Source: Casuarina equisetifolia
Lineage: Eukaryota; Streptophyta; Magnoliopsida; Fagales; Casuarinaceae
Direction of reading: 5' to 3'
Length of the DNA stretch: 64,000 bases
NCBI GenBank assembly: GCA_028551475.1
Contig: CM052358.1
Coordinates: 16,475,938-16,539,937, forward strand
The translations under genes were made by a program, and so were the position numbers. Under the pieces are notes generated by a model that worked only from the letters and a program-made list of their open reading frames with translations, did not search any database and was not told the DNA's origin. Below, in pieces: positions 24,601 through 35,754 of this stretch; position 1 is the first letter of the stretch, and each line of letters opens with the position of its first letter.

Positions 24601-25966
24601 TTGCACTTAGAGTTGTATTGATGGTCTGGAACGTATCGTGAATCACAACCACTCCCAAATACCACAGCACTTCGCCCTAAGCTCAAGGACCTTCTTTTGA
24701 GCGAATCACCATGGCACGTATCTCTTGTACATCTTCTCCATGGGAATGTTTCCGTTGAATACTCTTCATAATCTTCACTGCAAGTGGATAGAGATCGAAG
24801 GTGTTAAAAACGACAAATTGAAATTAGCAATTTAAACCAAAGCACATTTTAAAATAAATAACATGTCTAGATCATGAATCTAACAATTGGACTCTTGTAC
24901 AGCAAAAGTTTCCAAATATTAGTAGTAAACAATTGGCCCTAGAAATTTGCATCAAAATATTGTTTTTATCCACATCTAGAAACGAAAGTTCTATGATCTT
25001 GTCCTTATTGCGTTTCTTAAATGTTGATAAGAAACATTCCAGCTGTCAGCAAATGAGATAAAAAGAAAAAATGCCGATGCAAGTGCTTCTCTTTCCTGAT
25101 TTAGATATGGAAGTAGACAACAGAAGAAAATGAACTACATAAAAGGCTCTTATCGGGACCTAGATGGTAGATGATAAGGAAAAAGTATCTTTTAATTATA
25201 TTACAGAGTACAGCATCTTTAGCATGAAAAAGGTTCATTTGACAGTATGACCAGCTGTGAGGAGACAAAAAAGTTTTTTTAAGAAAAAAAAAATTATTGG
25301 TAAGTCACACACATCCAGTGATTCTGGGGCCTGACAATTCACCATATACACTTCTTAGATAAGGAGAAGAAAGCGTTCATGCTAGAACTCATCACTTGCT
25401 CACACAAACTAGTGGCACAGTCTCACAAAACATGCGGTTTGTAGGCAGCAACTGCATCTCTTAATTGATAACGAGTTCAAAATAATTAAAGAAATAAAAA
25501 AGCTGAATATAAACAACAGAGTGAGATCTATTCCATGAGGATGAGTCCTATTTCTCAATCTACCTAGGCTTTGCTAACAAATTTAAACAAACAAGGCGGA
25601 TACAGCATGACTGTGTACAGGAGAAACTTAGAGAACTGAAAACAAAAGTTAAAAAGGAGAATTTGAAAGAAATGAGAATAAGAAAAGGGTATTGCATGAT
25701 GTACATTATGCAACATAGATGGTTTAAGCATTGCAAGGTTGAACTAGTGAAAATAAATAAGTTTATATATAGAGAGAGAGATATATGACTCCTCCTCACT
25801 TGCAACTGTTGGATGAGCTGCAACTCCTCCCTTCGATCCAACAGTTCCCCATTCCAAATTCATCTTCTCTTGGCCGGCAAGCACCAGATGAGAACCTTTG
25901 GATACAATCAATGGTACTCATGCTTGGCAACTTGTCCAAACCAAGTGGTTCCTCCAAACTTGACAT
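18451..25966 (-). CDS. HMGCL: 3-hydroxy-3-methylglutaryl-CoA lyase, eight coding exons
   Basis: HMG-CoA lyase (EC 4.1.3.4) splits HMG-CoA into acetyl-CoA and acetoacetate, the last step of leucine breakdown, in mitochondria. Coding exons on the minus strand are 25966-25800, 24777-24570, 24324-24145, 22631-22551, 22460-22297, 21153-21017, 19174-19059 and 18699-18451 (TAA stop). All introns are GT-AG and all phases join, giving 433 residues, close to the plant enzyme. Catalytic residues sit at the same spacing as in human HMGCL: Arg142-Asp143 (GPRDGLQNE), Glu173, His334 and His336 (HFHDTYGQ), Cys367 in GLGGCPY and Asn376. Residues 1-125 are a plant-type N-terminal extension outside the TIM barrel. 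The start MSSLEEPL matches the plant family. The C-terminus is ...ADASKI. The gene looks intact. Confidence 0.95.
19059..19174 (-). CDS. HMGCL: HMGCL coding exon 7 (to residue 351)
   Basis: [16 protein letters not shown] then [11 protein letters not shown], with the two metal-binding His residues. Acceptor TAG, donor GTAAGC. Confidence 0.92.
19640..19930. repeat. Degenerate minisatellite (54-63 bp units) in HMGCL intron 6-7
   Basis: About four diverged units begin near 19696, 19751, 19813 and 19871. Each carries 'aaggtgactcaacca..' followed by 'tttcacctgaaaagtag' and a 'tttt' box. It lies in the 1.84-kb intron between coding exons 6 and 7. Confidence 0.55.
20530..20625. repeat. Short direct duplication in HMGCL intron
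   Basis: The block 'aaaagccatcacgttt' plus 'gggcat' occurs twice about 53 bp apart (one C/T change), an ordinary small tandem duplication in the same intron. Confidence 0.7.
21017..21153 (-). CDS. HMGCL: HMGCL coding exon 6 (about residues 267-313)
   Basis: [18 protein letters not shown]... to DTIGVGTP. The acceptor is GCTAG and the donor GTAAAT. It carries barrel strands with the conserved GCP and SLADTIG-type motifs. Confidence 0.93.
22297..22460 (-). CDS. HMGCL: HMGCL coding exon 5 (residues 213-267)
   Basis: [20 protein letters not shown]... to SIPVR. It ends in phase 2, with the split Gly codon completed by the next exon. Donor GTATGT. Confidence 0.93.
22551..22631 (-). CDS. HMGCL: HMGCL coding exon 4 (residues 186-212)
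   Basis: 81 bp, 27 codons, LADAKDVM...LPVLTPNLK, with a GTGGGT donor. The match to the family is plain. Confidence 0.93.
24145..24324 (-). CDS. HMGCL: HMGCL coding exon 3 (residues 126-185)
   Basis: Start of the catalytic TIM barrel. It contains GPRDGLQNE with the catalytic Arg-Asp pair and [14 protein letters not shown] with the metal/substrate Glu. 180 bp, phase 0 at both ends. Confidence 0.94.
24570..24777 (-). CDS. HMGCL: HMGCL coding exon 2 (residues 56-125)
   Basis: The acceptor is TTGCAG and the donor GTGATT. It encodes the Ser/Arg-rich plant-specific linker ([13 protein letters not shown]...), which is poorly conserved and rather hydrophilic. Confidence 0.88.
25800..25966 (-). CDS. 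HMGCL: HMGCL coding exon 1 (residues 1-55)
   Basis: Begins [16 protein letters not shown] and ends in phase 2 at a GTGAGG donor (25794-25799). An acceptor-like TTTATTCCAG at 25993 and beyond, 26 bp upstream of the ATG, suggests that a 5'-UTR intron precedes it, so this exon probably reaches 25992. Confidence 0.88.
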
Positions 25967-25992
25967 GATTGAAGTAGCGGCAAACAGCAAAA

Positions 25993-27180
25993 CTGGAATA
26001 AAATGCACAAGATTAGTTAGCATTCTGGAAGGCACACACACCATGCAAAATTGGCTCAGTTTAACAAGAGACCATTCAAATTTGATCTAAAAATTCAAGG
26101 TTGCATCTACTAAGAGAAAAAGTAATTGAAAATGATTGTTAGTAATCAAGTCGATCATTTATGGCTGTCTACCATTTTCACGAAATTCCAGCACATTATC
26201 AAGTCTACTGGAGTCGAAATGCTGATTATGGAACATGCATTGGCAAATTTCTACATAAAGATGTTAATTATACAAGCTTTCGTTAACGTCTGAGCAGAAG
26301 CCACAGGCTGCAAACATATGACACTGACTTTAAGTTTGATGGGAAAGGCTATGAGACAGAAATTTCACGTGGGTGTTCGGAAAATCTTATAATTTCTCAA
26401 TGAAACGGAGAGAGAAGCCAATATTCAACTGGCTTTCATTCAGACGGCGTTCAGCGACGCAACAGACAAAGAATGTAGCCCAATTTTATCAACTACAAAA
26501 TCAGAAAATTTTAAAAATCAAAACAAAGAACAAAAATTCTTTCTCCTTTAAAGAAAGATAAATAAGAAAACCCTCGAGAGCTCAAAAACTAGCAACAAAA
26601 ACAAAAAAAAGGGGGGGGCATTTATTCAGTTCCAAAACAATGGGATGCAAATTGTTCAATTGAAGTTCAAAGGAGGACGACGCGGACCCCTCTGGTTGGT
26701 TGCCAAGAAAAGAGAGCAAAACCAAAGAACCCCAATTCCCAATTCTCACGGAAAAATCAAACCTCAAACAAGTCGAGATTCCTCTTCTCCTTTAATTTCC
26801 TTCCTTTTCAAGGCAACCAAACAGAACATATCAAAAATCAAAGAGACCCAGATAGAGAACGGAGAGATAGACCTGAGAATCAAAGGGAAAGCGAGGAATA
26901 GGAACCCTCGACTTTAGGATTTTAGAAATTCAAACTTTGGGGCTAACAGTTGAGGAGATGTTTGTTTTTCTTTTGATTTGTATATAACAAAAAGAGAGTA
27001 TATGGTTTAGGTGGGGGTTGAACAGAAGGTGAAGCTAAAGGGAACGTGACGAGGTTACCTGCTTGAAGCCCAAGCCTATGCTGGTTGTTTGGTAGAAGAC
27101 GGGAAACCTAAAATTCTGTTTATTAATTTTTACTTTAATTTGTAGTTTCCATTAAAAGAGGAATGGCGACCATTGAGGTG
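25993..27180 (-). promoter_or_regulatory. Probable HMGCL 5'-UTR intron and promoter region
   Basis: Upstream of coding exon 1 there is an acceptor-like tract at 25993. A good donor candidate, CAG|GTAACC, lies at 27053-27058. That would make a leader exon just above 27059 and an intron of about 1.06 kb. A weaker alternative donor lies near 26871. The leader exon is inferred, not proved. Confidence 0.4.
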
Positions 27181-27579
27181 CCAGTGGAAGGGGTGGTAGG
27201 TAGTTTTCAGTTGGAAGTTGGTCATTGTCCTGCACTAATATTTTAATTTAATGCCTGCTTCCTCTACCTTTCCGTTTTACGCGTTCACATACTTCTGTCT
27301 TCATTTTACCGATACCTTGTATATATATATATTTTTTTAAATTATGCAGATACAAGCAAAGACTTTCTATTTCTTTCTCTTGATTGGTTTTAAAAGAATG
27401 AAGCCATAAGTCTTCCTCTTGAGAATTACAAAACCTCATTACATAATGAGGTTTACTACCATACGCTGTCATAATCCTTCATCAACCATGGCCTTTCTTA
27501 CGGTTTTCTTCATCTGGGGTGCAGCCAGCCAGTCAAAACAGGGTCACGAGGGTTCTCAGAAACAAGACAGAATTCTAAC

Positions 27580-27619
27580 TCGATCTCAATCTCAATCTCA
27601 ATCTCAATCTCAATCTCAT
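27580..27619. repeat. (TCTCAA)n hexamer microsatellite
   Basis: About six tandem copies of 'tctcaa'. Confidence 0.85.
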
Positions 27620-28022
27620 CAAATGGGGTAACTTCAGATTTGGATAAACAGGTTTTGGGGAGGTGGTGGGTCAAATCTGCATGCAGTCAAGGGGAGAGGC
27701 ATGACCCATTACCTTCTACCTCTACCTGCTTCATTATGAGAATGAAATGAAGACAAAAGTCTCGAGGCATACGCATGTGGAAGTGGCCCTCCAAGTACCA
27801 TGATGTTGCTCTAAGAGACAAAGTGTGTGTGTTTGGTGTGTGAAGTAGCTTTGGAAGAAATCAAGCACACGTAGATGCAATATCTCAGGACTAAAGGGAT
27901 AGGCTTTCATAATAAAGATTTTGAATTTGCAATCATCCTCTTAAAGAACTAGCTCTTCCTCCTAGCAACAACCCATTAAATTAATAAAGAAAAGTAATAA
28001 TAAGTGAGAAAATAGAAAGCAA

Positions 28023-28045
28023 ATAATAATAATAATAATAATAAT
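28023..28045. repeat. (AAT)n microsatellite
   Basis: About seven AAT units. Confidence 0.85.
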
Positions 28046-28281
28046 TTAACGGAATTTTATTTTTTATCTCTTATCTTTTTTTGTGAGAAAAATCAAAATC
28101 GGAGGTGGAAATTATATTGTCTGTTCTGTCAAGAAAGAAGGAAGAAGAATCAGACAGTAGAAAACGACAAAACTACTTCACGTGTCGGAGTCTCCAGAAA
28201 ATCCGGGATGGAAGGTTGTATTCCGTCGGGACCAGGATCCCAAGGCCCATAAAAAAGCAAAGCAGGAAAGCGTATAATAAC

Positions 28282-28310
<29 letters not shown>
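28282..28310. repeat. (CA)n microsatellite
   Basis: About 14 CA dinucleotides followed by a short TA run. Confidence 0.9.
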
Positions 28311-28317
<7 letters not shown>

Positions 28318-29382
28318 ATTCCACGTGGCTATCGTTTAGCGGCTTGTCTGGAATCTTCCTAGGAAAAGAAAATCTATTGGAGATTCTGAGGACGTACCGA
28401 TCCGCTGGAGGAGATCCACGATTTCGCGGTCGGTGCTATTGGAAGGCGTGTTCTTTCAGCTACCACGTGTTTTGGTTGTCACATGGGGGAGGGATCGGTG
28501 AACCGTCAACACCTCCCCCGAAAAGTATAAAGAAAAAGGTTGAAATAAACAAATGAAAAATTGACAACGATAATGACACGTTTATCACACAAACAATGGA
28601 TATTTCTAAAATAATTCAAATCCCTCTCAACTGGCAAAACAGAGATTCAAAGAGACAGAAAGTCGACAACAATGACCTTGTCAATTTTAATCATAGAAAA
28701 AATTGAAACACTAATAATTTTTTTTTTAATTTGGATGATCCACGTAATATATTATTGAAATTCGAATTTTATTCTCTTTATAAGAGATATTTTATCTCTT
28801 ACAACTAGCCTTTTTAGACAAAGAGGAAAAAAAAATCTCTTCATTATTAACTCACACTTCTTAAAACTCTAAATTTCAATTTCTCAATAAATCATCTTGA
28901 TAATGATCTTATTCTTTTTTTCTTTTTTGACACACACCTAATTTATTGACTTGAAATCAAATTTAGGTTCAAGAAATCCCAAACAATTCTTATTCTAACA
29001 AATCAAGCATTTGGGCTTTCATTTTAAAAATTCTAGTCTTGGTACATAGATAAAATCACTTTGTTGCTATGAATTATATCAAAATTACATATTAAATCAT
29101 TAATTACATCTTAAATTTCAGATAGTAAAAGAAATTATCCAACTGGTGAATAGTTCTATATATTTAACTTTTTATAGGTTAGTTTTAATATTGGCAAGAA
29201 CCCAAGAGATAAGTTTTTGGGACCTGCCCACTTCATTGTCCATTAGGCCGCAACGTGAATAGGCTGTGTATTTGTTGGGAGCCTAAGCTCACGATCATGC
29301 CCATGCCTAATTCAACACCCAAATAAAACAGATTACAACCAAACACTCCTGTTGAAACAAGACTGTAGTAAGACAAGGAATG

Positions 29383-29425
29383 GAAAGAAGAAGAAGAAGA
29401 AGACGAAGACGAAGATGAAGAAGAG
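29383..29425. repeat. (GAA/GAC)n microsatellite
   Basis: A trinucleotide GAA run with GAC and GAT variants. Confidence 0.85.
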
Positions 29426-29514
29426 ATAGTTTGCTTCGATGAATCTTTCAGATATGTTGTCTCCATTCAGCTTCTAGTGAGTTTCTTTTTATGATATTTA
29501 ATTCTATAGAGTAA

Positions 29515-29524
29515 TCTTTTATGG
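29515..29524. repeat. LINE copy 1 target-site duplication (3' side)
   Basis: tcttttatgg, identical to 34782-34791, directly next to the poly-T that represents the LINE tail. Confidence 0.85.
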
Positions 29525-29762
29525 TTTTTTTTTTTAATAAAAGGTTTGAAACCCTTGTCATTTATATTATTATCACTAAGATGAAAAAAGACTTAAAACC
29601 TGTATAGGAATTACATAGGATAAAACATTGAACCTAATCCTTTAATACATCATCCCAAGTTTCAGGTAGTGATAAAAGCTAAATAAAACATTAACATTCA
29701 TAAGAGAACTGTACAATGACATAATAAAATAAAATAGTAAAATGATCCAAAAATTGATAACC

Positions 29763-30349
29763 TCAAGGAGGCCTATAGTGTTCCGGGTCTAATTGATTTT
29801 CCCAAACTATTTTTCTGTTATGAGTTAGTAGTGATCCTAATGTTGATAAGACTTGTATCCCTATAATTGAGTGACCCAAGTTTGCCAATCCATCTAGGAG
29901 GAAATTGGCTTCACGATAAATATGAGAGATCTTGACATTCAAAGGTAGATAAGTCATTGACATATTTCATATTCTAAATTTCATGGGACTGAAAAGTTTC
30001 ATTTAATGCATTGAACCATGAATTGAGAATAAGCTTCAATATCCGATATAATCAAACCCTTTTTATGGCATATTTTTAAACCTTTTAGTAGAGTTAAAAC
30101 CTCAGCTTATGCATTATTTTCTTGCCCTAGGTTTATTGCATAAGCCAAAATAACACTACCCCTCTAATCCTTTACCACACCTTTTCCCGCACATGCTCCA
30201 TCCATACTCAACTTAAAAGAGCTTAGGGATGGACACGACCAATGTACCATACAACCTCTGCGAAGTGGCAAAATAGCTATGAGAATATTTAGTTCTTGTA
30301 GTATTTTGTATTCTTTCATTGAGAAAAATGTACTATTTGGAAAAGACGC
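29763..30349 (-). pseudogene. RNase H domain of LINE copy 1
   Basis: The minus-strand translation shows the plant RVT_3-type RNase H landmarks: 'MDGACAGKG' near 30.2 kb at the start of the fold, and 'HIYREANFLLDGLANLGH' at its end. Stops interrupt it. The domain is separated from the rest of the LINE by the solo LTR at 30350-32037. Confidence 0.7.
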
Positions 30350-32037
30350 TGTTTGGTGAAATTCTACGTGTAAGTGTAATGTCGAACAAGTAATATAATG
30401 ATGAGATTGAGTATCGTCTTACAGGGATTAGTGAGATCTACTTGACTAATTACTAATAGTGAATTGATCCTACAATTTATTTAGCAAATCATTATGGAAA
30501 GGTGTTTTAAATTAAAATTATACTAAAGCAATCAACTTTCAAAGAGTTAATTAAATATGACAAGTATACTAGAGCATTCGACTTCACCATAGTTAATAAA
30601 TATGAATTTCAATAATTTAATGCTTGCAAGAACAATAATATTTATGAGAATGTAAAATTTTTTAATTTATTCACTATCTATCTCTAGGTGTAGCAAACCT
30701 ACTTAACTCATTAATTTACTGTATATCTACTCATAAATTAAATAAATTAAGAGCATTAAAGTCAATGAATATTCCAACTAAAGCCACACAATCAACATAG
30801 CATATGTCTACCCATATTTAATTTATGATTGTACATTATAAGATGTATTTACATATTTTCTCCTGTTGGTCTCAAATATGCTCATCATATTAATTAATTG
30901 ATGATTAATCATTCAATCACATTGAAGGTGACAATGTATAACTCATGTAAATATATTGTCTTGCATAACATGTCAACTAAAAATATTATAATATCCTAAC
31001 TAAGCTCTATCTTAGCTCTACCAAAAGCAATTTCATTCATAATATTAAAACAGACAGAAAATAACGCAACAAATTACACAAAACATCTAAATTTGAGCAA
31101 ACTAAAAAGCTGTCACCAATTGTTGCCCCTCTCAATAAGTTTCTGTGCAACTCTACACATCAAGAAAAAGGAAAAGAGCTGTCTGATAAGAGGAATTAAA
31201 ATCACGCTGCACGCGCCACCACGCGCCGCTGTCACATGTGCCGCCACATGCGTCGCCGTACTTCGCCACGCGCCGCCGTCAGTCTTCACGAAAACCATTA
31301 GAAGTCACCGAATATGACGTCTAGAGTGCCGATCCGCCAAGATCTTGAGCTGATTCGTTGTCAAACGGCGTAGATCTGACAGAATCTCCACTCGGCCCCC
31401 ACTGCGTCTCACCAGAAATCGCCGCACGAATTGCCTCAAATCAGCGACAGACTAACTGAAAATCTCTGTTAACCATCAAATATAGTCCCTACTCACTGAT
31501 ATGGTCTCAGATTTGGCCGGAAATGGTGCTTCTTCGTCGGAAAGAACGCCGAACGGTAATGTTGCTTGAAACTTGACCGAAGAAAGGGGCTAGACGGCTT
31601 TTGCACGTTCCAAGCACCCAGACTCTAGGACAAATTCTTGGGTTCCACCACTAGAGAGAATTGGTCAGCTGTCGCACGACCGGTTTCCCCTTTTTTTTGT
31701 TCTTTGTTTTCTCCACACTTTCCTTTGGTCCTGCACTTTGCTTTCTTTTCCTGACCAAAAAGCCTTCTCTTGTCCCCGATACGACAATTGCTCGATAGCT
31801 GCTCCCTCACGGGTCCCTCTCTTTTCTGTCCAAGCTCACGAACTCGACCCAAAAGCCTCAGCTCCTACCACGTGAGTTTCAAGTGTCCTATGAGCTCCTT
31901 CATTTTCTTGCTTTATTTTTTTTCGTTTATTTTGGGATTTATTGCATAAACACCACAAATATGAATAAAATTTAACAAATATTAAATTATAATTATCTAA
32001 AATAATAACAATAACTTTATATAAAATAGAGTTATCA
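30350..32037 (-). mobile_element. Solo LTR, family A (copy 3), in LINE copy 1
   Basis: On the minus strand it begins TGATAACTCTATTTTATAT and ends ...TTCACCAAACA, matching the solo LTRs at 47532-49333 and 54448-55885 at both ends. 1688 bp. The flanking pentamers match only partly (3 of 5), so this copy may be the oldest or its edges may have drifted. It has a GC-rich inner stretch near 31.2-31.3 kb and no coding capacity. It separates the LINE's zf-RVT and RNase H parts. Confidence 0.78.
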
Positions 32038-32535
32038 AAAGCCATGAAATGATGAACCTTCGAAAGCACTTTTCCTATCAACATTAGGAAAAAGAAACCT
32101 TGATTTTCGAAAATGACATCATTCCTTACTAGCCAAATTTGCCACAAAGTTATACAACTAACTAAAACCAATGACATTCCTCATTGTGAGGAGGTACTAG
32201 GCTCACAAAACCAATCCTCAACCAAGTTTATTACCATATCATGTCTAATTGAAACTTATAAAGTATGACATAAATTATTTCATAATCTTATTGCCAATTC
32301 TCCTTGACAAAAAAGATGATCTAAGGTCTCACACTTCGATGTAGAACAACATGCACACTTTAAGGCAAAAGAAAAACATCTCCCCTAAACTCTATTATAT
32401 GTTGAAAATCCATTATGCATCACCTTCCACATGAAGAAACCAATCTTTGGTGGTAGGTACTTATTCCATATAAACTTATTCTAGGCTTTCTTCTCTCCAT
32501 GTGACCTTTTGTTTTCATATACTACTGTTGTAGAA

Positions 32536-33213
32536 TGATAGGAAAAACGACATATAAAGTTTTCCACTTTGATTGAACCTGTGAGGATATACTAAAACAC
32601 CAACAATATATTTGAATCACAAGTAAAACATGCAAATATCACAATCAACACAAGAGAATTTTTACGTGGAAAACTCCTCCAATGTGAAGTATAAAAACCA
32701 TGGGACCAATTATAAAGTCTACCCAAATCTCCACTATATAAATTGTTAGGTTTATAACCCAATCAAGTCCTTAACAATAGCAACATGACAAAGATTTACT
32801 GATTCAATAACAATATAATCACCAATTGATAGTGAAGAACAAGTTATAAACATCAACTTAACCAAGAAAAGTTAGAGAAATATCACCCATATTTTCCACC
32901 AAGGTTTAATGATTTAAAGAGCTCCAAATGACACCCTAACCATTCATGATGAAGAACACCTAATTCTGAACCTACTGAAAAAAAATCAGCTTAATTGGAC
33001 CACAGATCGACCTTGATCAAATATTTGAACAACTGCTGCGCAGGGCTTCTAATTCCTACAAAATTTTACTCTTTTTCTTTTCTCTTTCTCTTTTCTTTTA
33101 ATGGCCACACCATTAGAAAAAAAAACCTATACTTTTTCTTTTAAACCTTAGAGCTACATTACCTTAATAAGACTCAATAATAAGTCCCGAATATAGGCTG
33201 GACCAGCCTAACA
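32536..33213 (+). mobile_element. Solo LTR, family B, in LINE copy 1
   Basis: A 678-bp block beginning TGATAGGAAAAACG and ending GCCTAACA, flanked by perfect TAGAA pentamers (32531-32535 and 33214-33218). LINE coding text occurs on both sides but not within. An inner block ('tttacgtggaaaactcctcc', 'ccatgggacc') resembles plant copia-type LTRs. The strand is arbitrary because no coding region remains. Confidence 0.72.
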
Positions 33214-34781
33214 TAGAATACTCCATTAGAAGTTAACTCGAAGGCCATTCTATCTGGATCATTGGTGAGGGTTATTTGACTAGCTTGCTCCAATTGCTTT
33301 GTGGATAAAGTGGCTCGTAGAAATTCTAAATCCTCCAAAGCTTCATGAATACTTCCTTGGTTGTTTTCACATGATGGATGTCACAAAATCTCATCTAACC
33401 ATTTGTCTTTCTAGAAAGACCATTCCCCATTTTGAACCAACCACCTGCTATGCTACAAAACAAAAGAAATGTGAGTTTTAATAGCTCCCCTAAGGGTTTT
33501 GCATGTCTTGGTTAATGACAAACTTTCATCGGGTCTCCATATTTCCTTTGCATGAATTGTGTCCACAATGAATCTCCTTTTACATAATTCCAAGCCATTT
33601 CAACCAAAAGACTTTCCATTATTATGGTCATATCTCTTATTCCTAAGCCACCTTCATCCAAAGGATAACATGCTTTAACCCATCCCACCCAATGTGCTTT
33701 ATGCTCCCCTATATAACTCCATAAGAATTCACACATATGCTTTTTTATCTTTTGCAATACTACTTTCAGGGCTTTGGCTATCAATAAATAGTGGATGGGG
33801 ATGGAGGATAGGACATTCTTAATTAACACTAGATTCCCTCCATGAGAAAGAAAATGATTCTTCCAATTACATATTTGTCCTATAATCTTATCAAAATAAC
33901 TTCTCTTTGATCTTTTCTTAAAAAGTAGAACTCCTAAATACTTCATTGGTAAGTCAACAAGAGAAAAACTTGTCCATCTCTAAATATTTGTTTTCTTTAT
34001 GGGGATGCTTTCTTTGGTAATAGAAAATTACATGTAGTTACATTTACTTGCTGGGCACTGTGACACTTATATTCCTTCAATAATTTCATGAAATTCACAA
34101 TTGACCATTTATGCCCATTTATAAACACTATCATGTCATTTGCATATAGCAAATGAGAAATATACCCAAAATCATTTGTACCTTTATAGCTTCCAATATT
34201 CCCAACTTGCATTAGATGTTTTAATTGTTGCAAAAAGCTTCTTGTGCAAGTATAAATAGGTTTGATGACTAAGGATCCCTTTGATGCAACCTTTTTGTTA
34301 AATGGAAAAAACCAAATTTCTTTCCTTGCATCTGTATAGAGAACCAATTGTTTAAAATACAATTACATCATATCTACCCATTCCTCTGAGAAACCAAAAC
34401 TCCGTATAACTTTCAATAGAAAAGATCATTCCAACCTATCGTATGCTTTGGACATATCCATTTTAATAACCACATTACCTTCTGGTACCTTTTTGTTTAT
34501 TTCATGAACCATCTCTTGTGCCAATACTATGTTTTCCTTTATGGATTTTATCTTTCACAAAACCTAATTGTTTAAGAGAAATTACTTAAGGAAGAATCCT
34601 AACTAACCTGTCATTAAAAAGCTTTGCTAAAATCTTATTTCTAAAAGTGCACAAGTTGTTCGGTCTAAAATTTGAAAAACTACTTAGTTGAGCAACTTTG
34701 GGAATCAATGTTAAAATGGTTGCAGTTGTACTCGGTATCTGATCCTTTCTAAAGAAATCAACAATCACTTCATACAAATCT
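33214..34781 (-). pseudogene. Reverse transcriptase part of LINE copy 1
   Basis: Open segments at 34834-34586 (the upstream end reaches into flank), 34362-33997 and 33946-33512 carry RT fingers (ILTLIPKV), the palm box and the thumb ('MKYLGVLLFKKRSKRSYFDK', then 'NWKNHFLSHGGNLVLIKNVL'). The frame changes between segments, so this is a dead copy. The same text appears in LINE copy 2 at 57.7-58.7 kb. Confidence 0.8.
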
Positions 34782-34791
34782 TCTTTTATGG
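34782..34791. repeat. LINE copy 1 target-site duplication (5' side)
   Basis: tcttttatgg, identical to 29515-29524. Confidence 0.85.
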
Positions 34792-35754
34792 GCTTTGGTG
34801 TTGGTAAGTATTTATAAGAGCATCTTAATTCCATTATGACACATTCATATTAGAAATACATTTTGTGACCGGTGGTTGAGCGTCATGAAATCACAAAAAA
34901 AAGGGTGAGAGAGGGAAAAATGTTCCACTTTGGGGTATGGAGAAATGTTGGTTCATCAAATGCATTTGAGCTTTTTTTTTATTCCTCACTTAATTCATAC
35001 TTCTATTTCTATTTATTTGAAAATAAAAGTAGTTTTGTCCCCGAGACATCTATTAATGGGGAAGACTTCAATTTCATTACTTTAAATTCAACTTAATGAT
35101 AATAACGAGTTAAGTTAAAATAACATATCGTAGGAAAATATCTAGAGTACTCCTACCATCTTTAAACAAATCTATGATCTCTAAAATATTTGATTTTGTT
35201 AAACTCAACTACCTTCTCGCCTCTTGTTCCTTTTAAGACATTGAGGATGGCATTCTTTCTTATGGCAATACTCTAATTCACAAAAATTAGCCTTGTATTT
35301 TTGTTTACAGAAATAAATTATTGCACATAATTTGTATACATCTTATGCACTTCACATGGTTATGCTTTATGCAATACATACTTCTTTTTAATGCATCTTG
35401 TTAATTTTTTTGGTTAGCTTCTCTATTTTTTCTGTGCTAGTTGCCTTAATGCGCCATAACATATTTTGTGTCATTGAATTATTAGGAATTGTTGGAATAC
35501 TCTATACTAGATTTTGCCATGATTTTGTGATGATAGACCATAATGATGAAGTGCTAAAGGCAAGATCATGAAGTTAAATTTAATTGCCTTGACATTTGGT
35601 AGGTTGTTTCTGGTCTTGACTATTGTACTCACTATCTAGATATTGAAGAAGAATATATAATTGCTTGCGTCCCTAGAAGATCTAAATTGTTGTGCTGGTG
35701 AGGGAAACATACTTAAAATGGAATATATATGATCATATTACTTGATATTTGTTT
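34792..35754. other. AT-rich DNA with no recognised feature
   Basis: Only short open stretches and poly-T runs. Nothing supports a gene. Confidence 0.5.

Larger units (their letters stand above)
27181..29514. other. Intergenic DNA with microsatellites
   Basis: No gene is supported. It holds a TCTCAA hexamer run (27580-27619), (AAT)n near 28023-28045, (CA)n near 28282-28310 and a (GAA)n run near 29383-29425. The rest is AT-rich. Confidence 0.55.
29525..34781 (-). mobile_element. 5'-truncated plant L1 LINE with RNase H, copy 1
   Basis: A minus-strand non-LTR element. The poly(A) tail appears as poly-T at 29525-29535. A perfect 10-bp target duplication (tcttttatgg) lies at 29515-29524 and 34782-34791. 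Reading 5' to 3' it has the reverse transcriptase (34781 to about 33512, with YANDMIVF where YADD is usual), a Cys/His zf-RVT region (about 32.5-32.1 kb, 'ETLDHLFCQ'), then an RNase H domain (MDGACAGKG near 30.2 kb; HIYREANFLLDGLANLGH near 29.9 kb). RNase H after the RT is typical of one plant L1 lineage. ORF1, the endonuclease and the start of the RT are missing by 5' truncation, and several stops and shifts break the frame. Two solo LTRs (30350-32037, 32536-33213) are inserted. Without them the LINE is about 2.9 kb. Confidence 0.88.

Noticed and set aside
25967-26044. Upstream in-frame Met for HMGCL giving a longer N-terminus
   Set aside because: An acceptor-like tract at 25993 separates it from the plant-type start MSSLEEPL, and the extra residues do not resemble known plant HMGCL leaders.
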